Shown: positions 44,999-53,536 of the stretch, piece by piece
How positions within the stretch are numbered: position 1 is the first letter of the stretch
How the letters are laid out: every line of letters starts with the position of its first letter
Origin: Sphingomonas abietis
Lineage (GTDB): Bacteria; Pseudomonadota; Alphaproteobacteria; Sphingomonadales; Sphingomonadaceae
Length of the DNA: 64,000 nt
Direction: 5' to 3'
Assembly: GCF_027625475.1 (NCBI RefSeq)
Contig: NZ_CP115174.1
Location: forward strand, 1,426,001-1,490,000
Position numbers and translations under genes: made by a program
Notes under the pieces: generated by a model
Seen by the model: only the letters and a program-made list of their open reading frames with translations
Told to the model about the DNA's origin: nothing
The model's database searches: none

Positions 44999-45653
44999 CG
45001 TACCCATTATCCCCGGCCTTACAGCGGCGCCCGACGCGATCACCGAAATCGAGGAGTCCGCACTGATCGCGCGGATCGATGCGGTGGATCTTAGCCCTTT
45101 CCGCTTCCAACAATGGACCGGCAAGCGCCTGACGCGCTCGTTCGGCTGGAGCTATGATTTCGAGACCGGGCGCTTTGCGCCGACCGACCCGATCCCCGAT
45201 TGGCTGATCCCTGTCCGCGCGAACGCTGCGCGCTTCGCGGGCCTCGAACCTGAAGCCTTGGTTCAGGCGCTCGTCATCCGGTACGACCCTGGTGCCGGCA
45301 TCGGCTGGCATAAGGATCGGCCGGTATTCGAGCATGTCATCGGCATCTCGCTCGGGAACGCCGCGGCGATGCGATTCCGGCGTCGAACTGAACGTGGATT
45401 TGAGCGCCGTTCAGTGCCGCTCGCCCCGCGGTCGGTCTATCACCTTGCCGATGAAGTACGCCACGGCTGGGAGCACAGCATCGCTGCGATGCACGTGCCA
45501 CGCTGGTCGATCACCTTTCGAAGCCTGTCACAAAGCGACTATCTCGGGGCGGAGCTCCGCAATCTCCGAAGTCCGCGCTCGCCTCAGACACGCAACCGGA
45601 GCAAATCCGCACGGTTTGAATTCATTGCCGGAAAACACGCCGCAGGAGAGTGA
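44982..45653 (+). CDS. AlkB-like 2-oxoglutarate/Fe(II) dioxygenase
   Basis: The product has 223 residues from ATG 44982. The Fe(II) ligands are visible as GWHKDRP (His110, Asp112) and WEHSIAAMHVPRWSITFR (His165), with Arg174 and Arg180 expected to bind 2-oxoglutarate. The core LVIRYDPGAGIGWHKDRPVF and the IGISLGNAAAMRFRRRTERG strand fit DNA-repair AlkB proteins, which remove alkyl groups from bases by oxidation. The C-terminal 40 residues form a basic Arg/Ser-rich tail. It overlaps the end of the SRAP-like gene by 17 bases, so it shares that LexA-controlled transcript. Confidence 0.9.
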   Translation: MFDLFDVPIIPGLTAAPDAITEIEESALIARIDAVDLSPFRFQQWTGKRLTRSFGWSYDFETGRFAPTDPIPDWLIPVRANAARFAGLEPEALVQALVIRYDPGAGIGWHKDRPVFEHVIGISLGNAAAMRFRRRTERGFERRSVPLAPRSVYHLADEVRHGWEHSIAAMHVPRWSITFRSLSQSDYLGAELRNLRSPRSPQTRNRSKSARFEFIAGKHAAGE

Positions 45654-45654
45654 T

Positions 45655-46152
45655 ATGGCCACCGCCCCAGCAGATGCGCTGATCGTCACATGCCCCAATT
45701 GTGCCGCGCCCAACTGGGTGCCACAGAATAGGGTGGGCTCGGGCGGCACCTGCGGCCGCTGCAAGAATGCCCTGTTCGCGGCGGCGCCGATCACAATCAC
45801 CAGTGCGAACTTCGACGCACACGCGTCGCGCTCGGACCTGCCGCTATTGGTCGACTTCTGGGCGCCCTGGTGCGGTCCATGCCGACAGATGGCGCCAGCT
45901 TTCGCGGCGGCGGCCAGGCAACTGGAGCCTTGGGTCCGGCTGGGCAAGCTCGACACGGAAGCCGAGCAAGCAATAGCCGCACGCTACCGCGTCCAGTCAA
46001 TCCCGACGATGATCATGTTCCGCAAAGGCCGCGAGATCGCGCGCCAATCAGGCGCGATCACGTTGAAGTCGCCCAGCAGCACGACGGGAGCGCCGCTGGC
46101 CAGCAACCCGGCCGCATGCTCGATCAATCGTTCGAACCACGCCAATTTATAG
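45655..46152 (+). CDS. trxC: Thioredoxin 2-like protein with altered C-terminus
   Basis: From ATG 45655 (GGAGAG upstream) the product has an N-terminal zinc ribbon (CPNCAAPNW, then CGRCKNAL) and a thioredoxin domain with WAPWCGPCRQMAPAF and the cis-Pro region VQSIPTMIMFRKG. This is the TrxC architecture. After about residue 135 (REIARQSGAI) the normal last helix is missing. Instead the frame runs through the reverse strand of a truncated exonuclease III gene to a stop at 46152. The fold lacks part of its terminal helix, so activity may be reduced. Confidence 0.8.
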   Translation: MATAPADALIVTCPNCAAPNWVPQNRVGSGGTCGRCKNALFAAAPITITSANFDAHASRSDLPLLVDFWAPWCGPCRQMAPAFAAAARQLEPWVRLGKLDTEAEQAIAARYRVQSIPTMIMFRKGREIARQSGAITLKSPSSTTGAPLASNPAACSINRSNHANL

Positions 46153-46508
46153 TCGAACTTCGGTCCCGGGCGTGGGTTGCCGTTCGGCAGATAGAGACCG
46201 GCGATCAGGGTGCCATTCACGGCGGCCTCGATGTATCGGCTCTGCGATGGATCAGGATCGCCTGGAAGCCCGCGTCTGGTCTCGTGGATCTCGCCGACCC
46301 GGCTCAGCATCGCAACGCCGTTCCAGCTTTTCTGACCATGCCAGATCACGTCATAGCCAAGGTCGCGGATCGCCCTTTCCGGGAACTTCTCCTGCGGCGC
46401 CTTCAACTCCTGCAAGACGATGACGTCTGGCTGCTCCTCCTCGAGCCAACGCAGGAGCACGGGAAGCCGGCCATTGACGCCGTTGACGTTATAGGTGGCG
46501 ATCTTCAT
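46052..46508 (-). pseudogene. xthA: Exonuclease III (xthA) truncated by a deletion
   Basis: From ATG 46508 the frame reads MKIATYNVNGVNGRLPVLLR, VIVLQELKAPQEKFP with the metal-binding Glu, and VLLGDFNVI with the catalytic Asp-Asn pair. It then stops matching at about 46053-46063 and runs on to 45984. About 100 C-terminal residues, including the terminal His, are missing. The break coincides exactly with the end of homology of the convergent thioredoxin gene, so one deletion removed both 3' ends. The protein should be inactive as an AP endonuclease. Confidence 0.85.
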
Positions 46509-46575
46509 CGCGATCCAATCCGCGAAACAGGCTGGCCGTTCCGCGACGGCGGCCGCGACGCGATCGTTCGCGATA

Positions 46576-47343
46576 TCACAGCCGCGTTATCAGCTCGAGG
46601 GCATTGGCGGTAGCAGCACCCATGGCAGTGTTGTCGAAGATGCACCAGACGTCCGCCGCGTGCGCCCCGTTTTCAAGGTCGTCACGCAGGATGTCGATCG
46701 CGTGCGGTTCGTAGCGGGAATAATAGATCCGAGGCGCGCCGTGGAGGCGATGGTAACGCAGGCCCGGCCAGCCGCCGGGAGCCTCCGCGCCATCCGCGGG
46801 CGGCGGATCGGCTGCGACGCGCGCGACATGAAGATCTGCAAGTAGCGTCTCGGCAGGCGGCGCGAACCAGCTCGCATGGCGGGGTTCGCATGCCAGTGGA
46901 CATGGCAGGCTTGAGCTGAGCGACGCAAACAGGGTTTCCACCTCGCACCGCTGGAAGACGCGGCTGGGTGGAAATTGCACGAGAACGACCCCGAGTTTCC
47001 CGCCGAGGCCCGCAATCTCGTTGGCGAAGCGCTCGATATCGGCTTCCGTATGTTCGCCACGACGCGCGTGCGAGATCGTCTTGGGAAGCTTGACCGAGAA
47101 GAGGAAGTCGTCGCCGACGCTTGCTGCCCACCGCTCGTAGGTCATGCGGCGATGTGGCCGGTAGAAGGACGAGTTGACCTCGACGGCGTTGAAGCGTGTC
47201 GCATAGCGTTCGAGATGGGAGCCTTCCAATGGAAACGCCTCTTGCTCGGCAGCGGGGATGCTCCAGCCGGCTGTTCCGATCCTACAGGACAGGGAGCACC
47301 TGATCCGCGCGACCCCATCCGACCAGATCCTTCGACGCAGCAC
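46576..47343 (-). CDS. DUF72 protein
   Basis: The product has 255 residues. It has a TIM-barrel-like family pattern: CRIGTAGWSIP, RFNAVEVNSSFYRPHRRMTY, FSVKLPKTISHARRG, LGVVLVQFPPSRVFQ, AVEV, and the end ADVWCIFDNTAMGAATANAL. DUF72 proteins are often found beside NHEJ genes; the activity is not established. The likely start is GTG 47343, 62 bases inside the 3' end of ligD, because no closer start codon exists before the conserved CRIGTAGW. The overlap implies tight coupling with ligD. Confidence 0.85.
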   Translation of the reverse strand: MLRRRIWSDGVARIRCSLSCRIGTAGWSIPAAEQEAFPLEGSHLERYATRFNAVEVNSSFYRPHRRMTYERWAASVGDDFLFSVKLPKTISHARRGEHTEADIERFANEIAGLGGKLGVVLVQFPPSRVFQRCEVETLFASLSSSLPCPLACEPRHASWFAPPAETLLADLHVARVAADPPPADGAEAPGGWPGLRYHRLHGAPRIYYSRYEPHAIDILRDDLENGAHAADVWCIFDNTAMGAATANALELITRL

Positions 47344-49798
47344 GCTTCAACAGCTCGGCGGCATCGCCGACATGCCAGTGCGCGGCCCCTTCGAGCGTTC
47401 GCAGCTCCTCCCAGGTGATCGGCACGGCGACCGGGGCATAGTCACGGGCCCGCGCGCTATACGGCATCACCGCGGTCGCGCCGCGCTGGTTGCGCAGGTA
47501 ATCGACGAAGATGCGACCCGTCCGCTTCGCCTTGGCGAGCGCCGCCGTGAACCGGTTCGGCTCAGCCTGTGCGAGTACCAGCGCGAAGCGGTGCGCGAAG
47601 TCCTTGACCGCCGGCCACTCGGCCTGGGGCGTCAGCGGCGCGATGACATGGATACCCTTGCCGCCGGTCACCATCGGGAAGGTCGCCAGACCCATCTGTC
47701 CGAGCAGTTCCTGGACGTGGAACGCAGCCGACACGACATCTTTGAAATCGAGACCCTCGTCGGGATCGAGGTCGAACACCAGCCGATCGGCCTTCTCGAC
47801 ATCCTCGATCCGGGCGCCCCACCCGTGAAACTCGATCGTGCCCATCTGGACGCAGGTGACCAGGCCCTCGGCATCGTCGATGAAGAGATAAGGCTCGTCA
47901 TGGCCGTCCTTCTCAGCGATGCCGACATGGTGGACATGGTCGCCGAAGCTGCCGGCGTCATGCTTCTGAAAGAAGCATTTTTTGCCGCGTCCCTGCGGGC
48001 ATCGGACGAGGCTGATCGGGCGGCTGCCGGCCCAAGGCAGCATGATCGCCGCCACGGCCTGATAGTAATCGGCGAGTTCACCCTTGGTGATCTTGCCCTC
48101 CGGGAAGATCACGCGCTCGCGGTTCGTCACCCGAACCAACGCCGGTGCCGGCGTCGCGACCTGCGCGACTGGTGCCTCCTTCTCGAAGACGACCGCCTCG
48201 GGCTTCTTGTCGAGCCGCAATCCCAGATAGCTGGAATGGCGCAGGACGCCGTCGCCGGTCACCTCCATGAACGCGATCTCGGCGACGAGCTTCGGCTTGA
48301 TCCAGTGGGCGCCGCGCACCGCCGCGCGCGGCGCCTCAACCGTCGGAGACTCGACCTCGAGCGGCGTCATCAGACCCATCAGCTTTTCGATCTGGTCTGC
48401 ATTGAAGCCGGTTCCAACCTTGCCGGCATAGCGAAGCTTTCCGTCCTCGTTGACGCCGAGCAGCAGCGCGCGAAACCCGCGCTGCTTGTCCGACGGCGTC
48501 CAGCCGACGATGACGAACTCCTGGCGCTTGATGCACTTGGTCTTGACCCAGCTGCCGGAGCGCGAGCCGATATATTTGGCGTCGGCCCGCTTTGAGATCA
48601 CGCCTTCGAGACCCGCCTCGCAGAAGGTCTCGAACAACTCCTCGCCGCGACCGACGATGTGATCGGAATAGCGGATCTTCTCGGTTCCAGCGCCGATCAG
48701 GGCGGCAAGCTTCTCCTTGCGCTGGACCAGCGGCAAGCCCGTCAGATCGTCGCCGTCAAGCTCCAGCAGATCGAAGGCGTAATAGAGGATCGAACCCGGA
48801 TCGTCCTTGAGCGCGCCTTGCAGTTGCTGGAAGCTCGTCCGGCCCTCGGCGTCCAGGACGACCGCTTCGCCGTCGAGCAGAGCCGATGAGACGTCCAGCG
48901 TCGCCGCATCGGCGACGATGGCGGCGAACTTGTCGGTCCAGTCGAGTCCGGAGCGCGTATAGGCACGGCCATCTCCCCCTCCAACCGAGATCAGAGTGCG
49001 GTAGCCATCATATTTCATCTCGTGGAGCCAGCTGCTCCCGGCAGGGACATGATCGACGAGCGTCGCGAGCTGGACGGCACGGAAGGGCGGGGGCGTGCCT
49101 GCCGTTTTCGCCTTGCGCGGCCGGGTCGCACTGGTCGCGCCCTTCGCAGCCGGCTTGGGCGTAGACGCCTTCGACGCGCGTTTCTTGGGTGCGGTCTTAC
49201 CGGCCGCGATCTCGGCCATGGTCAGGCCGCTTTCTATTCCGGTCAGGTGGGTCGTCACCAAGTCGTCGGAACCGCCGGCATATTCGTCAGCGATCTTGCG
49301 CAGCAGCCAGTTCTCGCCCTTCTCCCGTCCTCTTGGTTTTAGACGGATCATGATCCACTCGCCTTTCATCCGGTGGCCGTGGAGAATGAAGTGGAGATGG
49401 CCCTCGGGGATCGTCTTGCGCGGATCCTTGCTGGCGATCGACTCCCAGGTGCCGTTGTCCCACAGCATCACCGTCCCGCCACCATATTGGCCCTTGGGGA
49501 TGGTGCCCTCGAACGTCGCATAGTCGAGCGGGTGATCCTCGGTCCTGACGGCGAGACGCTTGTCGTCGGGGTCGAGGCTCGGACCGCGTGTCACCGCCCA
49601 GCTCAGCAGCACGCCGTCGAGCTCGAGGCGGAAATCATAATGGAGGCGCGTCGCCTCGTGCTTCTGGACGAGGAAGCCGTTGCCCGTTGTCGGTTTGGTC
49701 GCGCCGGACGGCTCCGCCGTCTTCGCGAAATCGCGCTTCGCCCGATAGGACGCCAGACTGTCCGCTGCCGATGTCGTCTTGGTCGGGGAACGCGCCAT
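47282..49798 (-). CDS. ligD: DNA ligase D (NHEJ, PE-Lig-Pol)
   Basis: The product has 838 residues in the order phosphoesterase, ligase, polymerase. The phosphoesterase (about 35-195) has HYDFRLELDGVLLSWAV. A basic linker (about 200-240) follows. The ATP-dependent ligase (about 240-535) has Lys262 in EMKYDGYR and SKRADAKYIG, FVIVGWTPSDKQRGF. The polymerase (about 555-838) has LVFDLDPDEGLDF with the two metal-binding Asp residues and GGKGIHVIAPL. It processes and joins double-strand breaks with Ku. It lies 33 bases after the LigC-type ligase gene on the same strand. Confidence 0.95.
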   Translation of the reverse strand: MARSPTKTTSAADSLASYRAKRDFAKTAEPSGATKPTTGNGFLVQKHEATRLHYDFRLELDGVLLSWAVTRGPSLDPDDKRLAVRTEDHPLDYATFEGTIPKGQYGGGTVMLWDNGTWESIASKDPRKTIPEGHLHFILHGHRMKGEWIMIRLKPRGREKGENWLLRKIADEYAGGSDDLVTTHLTGIESGLTMAEIAAGKTAPKKRASKASTPKPAAKGATSATRPRKAKTAGTPPPFRAVQLATLVDHVPAGSSWLHEMKYDGYRTLISVGGGDGRAYTRSGLDWTDKFAAIVADAATLDVSSALLDGEAVVLDAEGRTSFQQLQGALKDDPGSILYYAFDLLELDGDDLTGLPLVQRKEKLAALIGAGTEKIRYSDHIVGRGEELFETFCEAGLEGVISKRADAKYIGSRSGSWVKTKCIKRQEFVIVGWTPSDKQRGFRALLLGVNEDGKLRYAGKVGTGFNADQIEKLMGLMTPLEVESPTVEAPRAAVRGAHWIKPKLVAEIAFMEVTGDGVLRHSSYLGLRLDKKPEAVVFEKEAPVAQVATPAPALVRVTNRERVIFPEGKITKGELADYYQAVAAIMLPWAGSRPISLVRCPQGRGKKCFFQKHDAGSFGDHVHHVGIAEKDGHDEPYLFIDDAEGLVTCVQMGTIEFHGWGARIEDVEKADRLVFDLDPDEGLDFKDVVSAAFHVQELLGQMGLATFPMVTGGKGIHVIAPLTPQAEWPAVKDFAHRFALVLAQAEPNRFTAALAKAKRTGRIFVDYLRNQRGATAVMPYSARARDYAPVAVPITWEELRTLEGAAHWHVGDAAELLKRAASKDLVGWGRADQVLPVL

Positions 49799-49831
49799 GG
49801 TGGGTGCCTTGTGACTGTGTGGCTTTGGTGA

Positions 49832-50845
49832 TCAACGATCGAGCGTGGCGAGTTCGGCGGGACGCAGTTCATAGACGAGCTGGTCCATCGTGCATTGCGC
49901 GGGCGCCTTGTCCGGTCGCCACCGCAGGAGACCCGTACCATGGTGGAAGCGCTCGCCGGTGACTTGGTCGTAGGTCACCTCCACGACGAGTTCGGGACGG
50001 AGCGGCTCCCACTCGCTCTCCCGACCGTCGTTCCAACGACTTGGGCCGCCCGGCGCCTTGCCGGTGAAGCCGGGTGCTTCGATCAAGGGCGCGAGCTTTG
50101 CCGTCAGCGCATCACGCTCGGACGCGGCGATGGCCGAGGTGAAGCCGACATGGTTCAACCGGCCCGTCTCGTCATAGAGCCCGAGCAGCAACGAGGCGAC
50201 GCCGCCGCTCCCATCCTTGGTGCGGCGGAAGCCGCCGACAACGCAGTCGGCCGTTCGGTGCTGTTTCACCTTCAGCATGGCGCGCTCGCCGGGACGGTAA
50301 GGGTCCTCGATCCGCTTGGCGACGACACCGTCGAGCGCCCCACCGCTTTGCGCCAGCCATGATCGCGCGGCCTCGATATCCCCGCAGGGCGACAGCAGAA
50401 GCGACGGACCATGATGTTTGGCATGGAAGGCCTCAAGCGCGACGCGGCGCTCGGCGAGCGGCTTCGCCATGAGATCGCTGCCGTCGAGACCGAGGCAGTC
50501 GAACAACATCAGTTGCGCCGGCGTTTCGCGCGACAGTTTCGTGATCCGGCTTTCCGCGGGATGGAGCCGCGCCTGGAGCGCGTCGAAGGACAGGACATCT
50601 CCGATCGGCAGGATGAGCTCACCGTCGAGCACGAATTGCCGTGCCGATATGTCGGCGATCAGCGCGACGATCTCGGGGAAGTAGCGCGCGAGCGACTTGC
50701 CGGATTTCGACAGGATCTCGATCCCGCCGCCATCGCGAAACACCAGGGCGCGGAAGCCATCCCATTTGGGTTCGAATTGCCAGCCGGGTTCGTCCGGCAG
50801 CTCGGCGACGAGCTTGGCTTCCATCGGCGCCAGAGCCGCGGTCAT
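49832..50845 (-). CDS. ATP-dependent DNA ligase, LigC type
   Basis: The product has 337 residues from ATG 50845; an extension to 50896 is possible. The adenylation motif is EPKWDGFRALVFRDG (Lys27). Nucleotidyltransferase motifs follow: QFVLDGELILP, LMLFDCLGLDG, DGVVAKRIEDPYRPGERAML. The OB-fold contains SLLLGLYDETGRLNHVGFTS. It lacks polymerase and phosphoesterase domains. LigC ligases support a Ku-linked base-excision or backup NHEJ pathway. It is first in the minus-strand unit ligC, ligD, DUF72, and its promoter region (50846-50937) is shared with the divergent KTSC-ku unit. Confidence 0.9.
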   Translation of the reverse strand: MTAALAPMEAKLVAELPDEPGWQFEPKWDGFRALVFRDGGGIEILSKSGKSLARYFPEIVALIADISARQFVLDGELILPIGDVLSFDALQARLHPAESRITKLSRETPAQLMLFDCLGLDGSDLMAKPLAERRVALEAFHAKHHGPSLLLSPCGDIEAARSWLAQSGGALDGVVAKRIEDPYRPGERAMLKVKQHRTADCVVGGFRRTKDGSGGVASLLLGLYDETGRLNHVGFTSAIAASERDALTAKLAPLIEAPGFTGKAPGGPSRWNDGRESEWEPLRPELVVEVTYDQVTGERFHHGTGLLRWRPDKAPAQCTMDQLVYELRPAELATLDR

Positions 50846-50937
50846 GATACGCTGGAGGCCATTGCGATCTCTCCTAAACCCGTCGCGAGTTATCAAATCC
50901 TGACGGAGAGTTTCGGTCCCTCCCGCGTTGTCGCCTC

Positions 50938-51192
50938 ATGCCTTCGAGTGTGATTCAGACCTTCGACTATGACGACGGCGAACAGCGGTTGATCGTCCGG
51001 TTCGTGAGCGGGCTGGTCTACGCTTACGCAGGCGTGCCCGCGGAGATTGCGGCCGGACTTCGCGAGGCGTCGTCCAAAGGGCACTATTTTACCGAAAGCA
51101 TCCGGGATCACTTCCCCTTTACACGCTTGCGTGGCGGGGTGGACCGTCGGGCATTAGGGCGCGGTGACGCCACACTTCACGAGGAGCGATAA
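50938..51192 (+). CDS. KTSC-domain small protein
   Basis: The product has 84 residues: SSVIQTFDYDDGEQRLIVRF, YAYAGVPAEIAAGLREASSK, GHYFTESIRDHFPFTRL. This is the KTSC fold, named from a lysyl-tRNA synthetase C-terminal piece and also found alone. The function of stand-alone versions is unknown. It is the first gene of the plus-strand unit with ku; the ku ATG at 51194 follows its stop by one base. Confidence 0.85.
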   Translation: MPSSVIQTFDYDDGEQRLIVRFVSGLVYAYAGVPAEIAAGLREASSKGHYFTESIRDHFPFTRLRGGVDRRALGRGDATLHEER

Positions 51193-51193
51193 C

Positions 51194-52102
51194 ATGGCGG
51201 CACGTCCCTATTGGCGAGGCCAAATCCGCCTCGCCCTCGTCTCGATCCCGGTCGAGATCTATTCGGCGACGAAGAGCGGCGCTGCGGTCGCCTTCCACCA
51301 GATCTATGAGCCCACCGGCCAGCGCATCAAATATGAGAAGACGGTCCCAGGCATCGGTCCGGTCGACGTCGAGAAGATCATCAAGGGTTTCGAATATGAG
51401 AAGGGCGAATATGTCCTCCTCGACGAGAAGGAGATCGAGGGGGTCAAGCTGGAGAGCAAGAAGACGCTGGAGCTGACCCAATTCGTTGACAGCCACGACA
51501 TCGATCCGATCTACTTCGAGAAGCCATACTATGTCGTGCCGGCCGACGATCTCGCCGAGGAGGCGTTCGTCGTGCTGCGCGAGGCCTTGAAGCGCAGCCA
51601 CAAGATCGGGCTCGGCCAGCTGGCAATGAGAGGCCGAGAATATGTCGTCAGCATCAAGGGCTGCGGTCGCGGCATGATCATGGAGACGCTGCGCTACGCC
51701 GACGAGGTCCACAAGGCGGCGAGCTATTTCCGCGACATTGGCGACACCAAGCCCGATGAGGATCTGCTCGATCTCGCCCAGACGCTGATCGACAAGAAGA
51801 CCGGCAAGTTCGACGCGAGCGAGTTTCACGACCGCTACGTCGATGCGCTGAAGGATCTGATCGAGAGAAAGAAGAAGGGCAAGACGATCACCATCGAGGA
51901 TGATAAGGGCAGCGATCCGCGCGGCAGTAATGTCGTCGACCTGATGGCGGCGCTCAAGAAGTCGCTTGGAACCGGCGGAGGGAGCGGAGCGGGCGGAGGC
52001 GAGAAGGCGCCCGCGAAGAAGCCTGCGGCAAAGAAGGCAGCTCCCGCCAGGAAGGAAGCCGCCAAGCCAGCAACCAAGGCGCCGGCGCGCAAGCGTGCCT
52101 GA
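51194..52102 (+). CDS. ku: Ku protein (NHEJ end binding)
   Basis: The product has 302 residues from ATG 51194. The Ku core (about 5-260) shows MAARPYWRGQIRLALVSIPV, GAAVAFHQIYEPTGQRIKYE, VLLDEKEIEGVKLESKKTLE, ISIVDFVD-type FVDSHDIDPIYFEKPYYVVP, and ALKRSHKIGLGQLAMRGREY. The C-terminal tail is Lys/Ala/Pro-rich (KAPAKKPAAKKAAPARKE), as in Ku proteins that bind DNA and recruit LigD. It acts as a homodimer ring on broken ends. It is divergent from ligC/ligD, a standard bacterial NHEJ arrangement. Confidence 0.95.
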   Translation: MAARPYWRGQIRLALVSIPVEIYSATKSGAAVAFHQIYEPTGQRIKYEKTVPGIGPVDVEKIIKGFEYEKGEYVLLDEKEIEGVKLESKKTLELTQFVDSHDIDPIYFEKPYYVVPADDLAEEAFVVLREALKRSHKIGLGQLAMRGREYVVSIKGCGRGMIMETLRYADEVHKAASYFRDIGDTKPDEDLLDLAQTLIDKKTGKFDASEFHDRYVDALKDLIERKKKGKTITIEDDKGSDPRGSNVVDLMAALKKSLGTGGGSGAGGGEKAPAKKPAAKKAAPARKEAAKPATKAPARKRA

Positions 52103-52361
52103 CCGCGGTGCGCTATTCGGGGACGGGGCCCCAGCCGATGAAGATGCCATTGCATTCGGAGAGGGCGCGATTACGCTCTGGGCCAATCTGCTGACGCTCA
52201 TGGCGACCCATCTATGCGAGCAGGGTACGCCGAAGGCCGAGGTCCTGGATATGCTCACCTTGCTGCAGGACACGAACGAGGCGACGATCCGCTCACCTCG
52301 CGCCAAGGCTTCGGCGGCGAGCCATCTGATGGCGGTCTATACGGCGCTCGAAATCAGCTAG
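52095..52361 (+). CDS. Small helical hypothetical protein
   Basis: The product has 88 residues from GTG 52095, overlapping the last 8 bases of ku. It has an acidic N-terminus (GAPADEDAIAFGEGAI), then helices WANLLTLMATHLCEQ, KAEVLDMLTLLQDTNEA and ASAASHLMAVYTALEIS. No family is recognised. The overlap with ku and the short distance to the next gene indicate one operon. Confidence 0.65.
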   Translation: MPDRGALFGDGAPADEDAIAFGEGAITLWANLLTLMATHLCEQGTPKAEVLDMLTLLQDTNEATIRSPRAKASAASHLMAVYTALEIS

Positions 52362-52375
52362 ACGGCGGAGCAGGA

Positions 52376-53278
52376 ATGGCGCTCACCGACGAAGACCTGC
52401 GCGAAGCCGCCAGTCACCGCGGGCTGAAGCTCATCAAATCGCGCAGGCGCAAACCGGGCGTTGGCGACTTTGGTTTGTTCGGCCTGGCCGATGCATCCGG
52501 GAAATCGCTCTTCGGGGTTGGCGATGACGGCCTGACCGCTACGGCCGACCAGATCGCCGAGTTTCTTCGCAAGGGCGAGGCGTCGACATGGGCGGCGTCC
52601 GCCAAAAGCACGCCAGCGCGTTCGAAGCCGGGGCCATCACGGGATGCCACGCCGGAGGACGAGGATGCAGCGTCGGCTATTCGCCCCCGTCGGCGTACGT
52701 CGTCGCGCGCATCGACTGGGCAAGAGACGCCGCAACGAACGGCTTCGGCAGACGTCGAGCCCGCCGCACCGGCACGTACCAAGCGGCCGTTTTCTGAAAA
52801 GCACCCCACACGCGAGCGCACTGCCGAACCGAAGCGCGAGCCCAAAGCCGAGTCTGAGCCCGAGCTAGTGATCAGGGTCGCACGGCCGGCCGATGCAGAT
52901 GCTCTTCGAAATCTACTCGAACCCGCTGGTTTCGACGGCAGCGCGCCGGATATGGAACGTGCCATCACGGCAGCGGCGGCGCGCAAGGAGCCGATATGGA
53001 TCGCTGATCGCGGCGGTGTCGTGGGATGCCTGGCTTGGCACATCGTCCCGACCATTCGGGGCGACGGAATGGCGCGCATCACGCTGATCACCGTGGATGA
53101 GGGCAATCGCAGGCGCGGGATCGGTCGCGCGCTTTACGAAATGGCAATGTCGGAATTCAGAAAGCGAAAGGTTCAAGTTGTCGAAGCGATGAGCGATATC
53201 AAGGTTCGCAACGCTAATGGCTTTTATCGCGCGCTCGGCCTCAAGCAGGCCAGCTACCGCTTCGCCATCGATATTTGA
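52376..53278 (+). CDS. GNAT acetyltransferase with disordered N-terminal half
   Basis: The product has 300 residues from ATG 52376 (GGAGCAGGA upstream). Residues 1-65 form a small domain (EDLREAASHRGLKLIKSRRR, GKSLFGVGDDGLTATADQIA). Residues 70-160 are charged and low-complexity. Residues 160-300 are GNAT: VIRVARPADADALRNLLEP, TLITVDEGNRRRGIGRALYE (the acetyl-CoA loop R/QxxGxG/A) and NGFYRALGLKQASYRF. It transfers acetyl groups to an unknown amine. It sits last in the KTSC-ku unit. Acetylation of repair proteins is only a guess. Confidence 0.85.
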   Translation: MALTDEDLREAASHRGLKLIKSRRRKPGVGDFGLFGLADASGKSLFGVGDDGLTATADQIAEFLRKGEASTWAASAKSTPARSKPGPSRDATPEDEDAASAIRPRRRTSSRASTGQETPQRTASADVEPAAPARTKRPFSEKHPTRERTAEPKREPKAESEPELVIRVARPADADALRNLLEPAGFDGSAPDMERAITAAAARKEPIWIADRGGVVGCLAWHIVPTIRGDGMARITLITVDEGNRRRGIGRALYEMAMSEFRKRKVQVVEAMSDIKVRNANGFYRALGLKQASYRFAIDI

Positions 53279-53354
53279 TGCTGCCCAAGTCTTCACATCG
53301 GCGCGGGCAGGCCCATATTGCCTGTGAGTTCAACAGCATTAAAGGAGTGGTCGA
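53279..53354. promoter_or_regulatory. Short gap with strong ribosome site for a micro-ORF
   Basis: The gap after the GNAT stop ends in AAAGGAGTGGTCGA directly before ATG 53355. No clear promoter boxes can be named. Confidence 0.35.
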
Positions 53355-53429
53355 ATGTTTCATCGTCTTATGCCGCTCGACCGGCACATCACGGGTTTCG
53401 ACAGCTCCATCGGAGTGATCGGCGCCTGA
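53355..53429 (+). CDS. Micro-ORF of 24 codons
   Basis: ATG 53355 follows AAAGGAG at ideal spacing. The peptide reads MFHRLMPLDRHITGFDSSIG, VIGA, stop. A T-rich terminator lies 82 bases after its stop, so a short independent transcript of about 200 bases is plausible. It may be a small protein or the coding part of a regulatory RNA. The family is unknown. Confidence 0.45.
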   Translation: MFHRLMPLDRHITGFDSSIGVIGA

Positions 53430-53510
53430 GGTGCCACTGGCGACTGGTTCGTCGATGCGAGCCAGAAATAGGTCGTCCGCGACGCTTGTCGAAGCGGCTG
53501 ACAATGGAAG

Positions 53511-53536
53511 GGCCGCCCACCGGGGCGGCCTTTTTT
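53511..53536 (+). terminator. Rho-independent terminator
   Basis: GGCCGCCC, loop ACCG, GGGCGGCC, then six T: an 8-bp perfect stem with U-tract. It ends the micro-ORF transcript and possibly the ku operon. Confidence 0.9.

Noticed and set aside
47258..48595. A 445-codon plus-strand frame
   Set aside because: It is antisense to ligD; LigD motifs on the minus strand are unambiguous.
51119..52306. A 395-codon minus-strand frame
   Set aside because: It is antisense to ku and has no start signal or family pattern.
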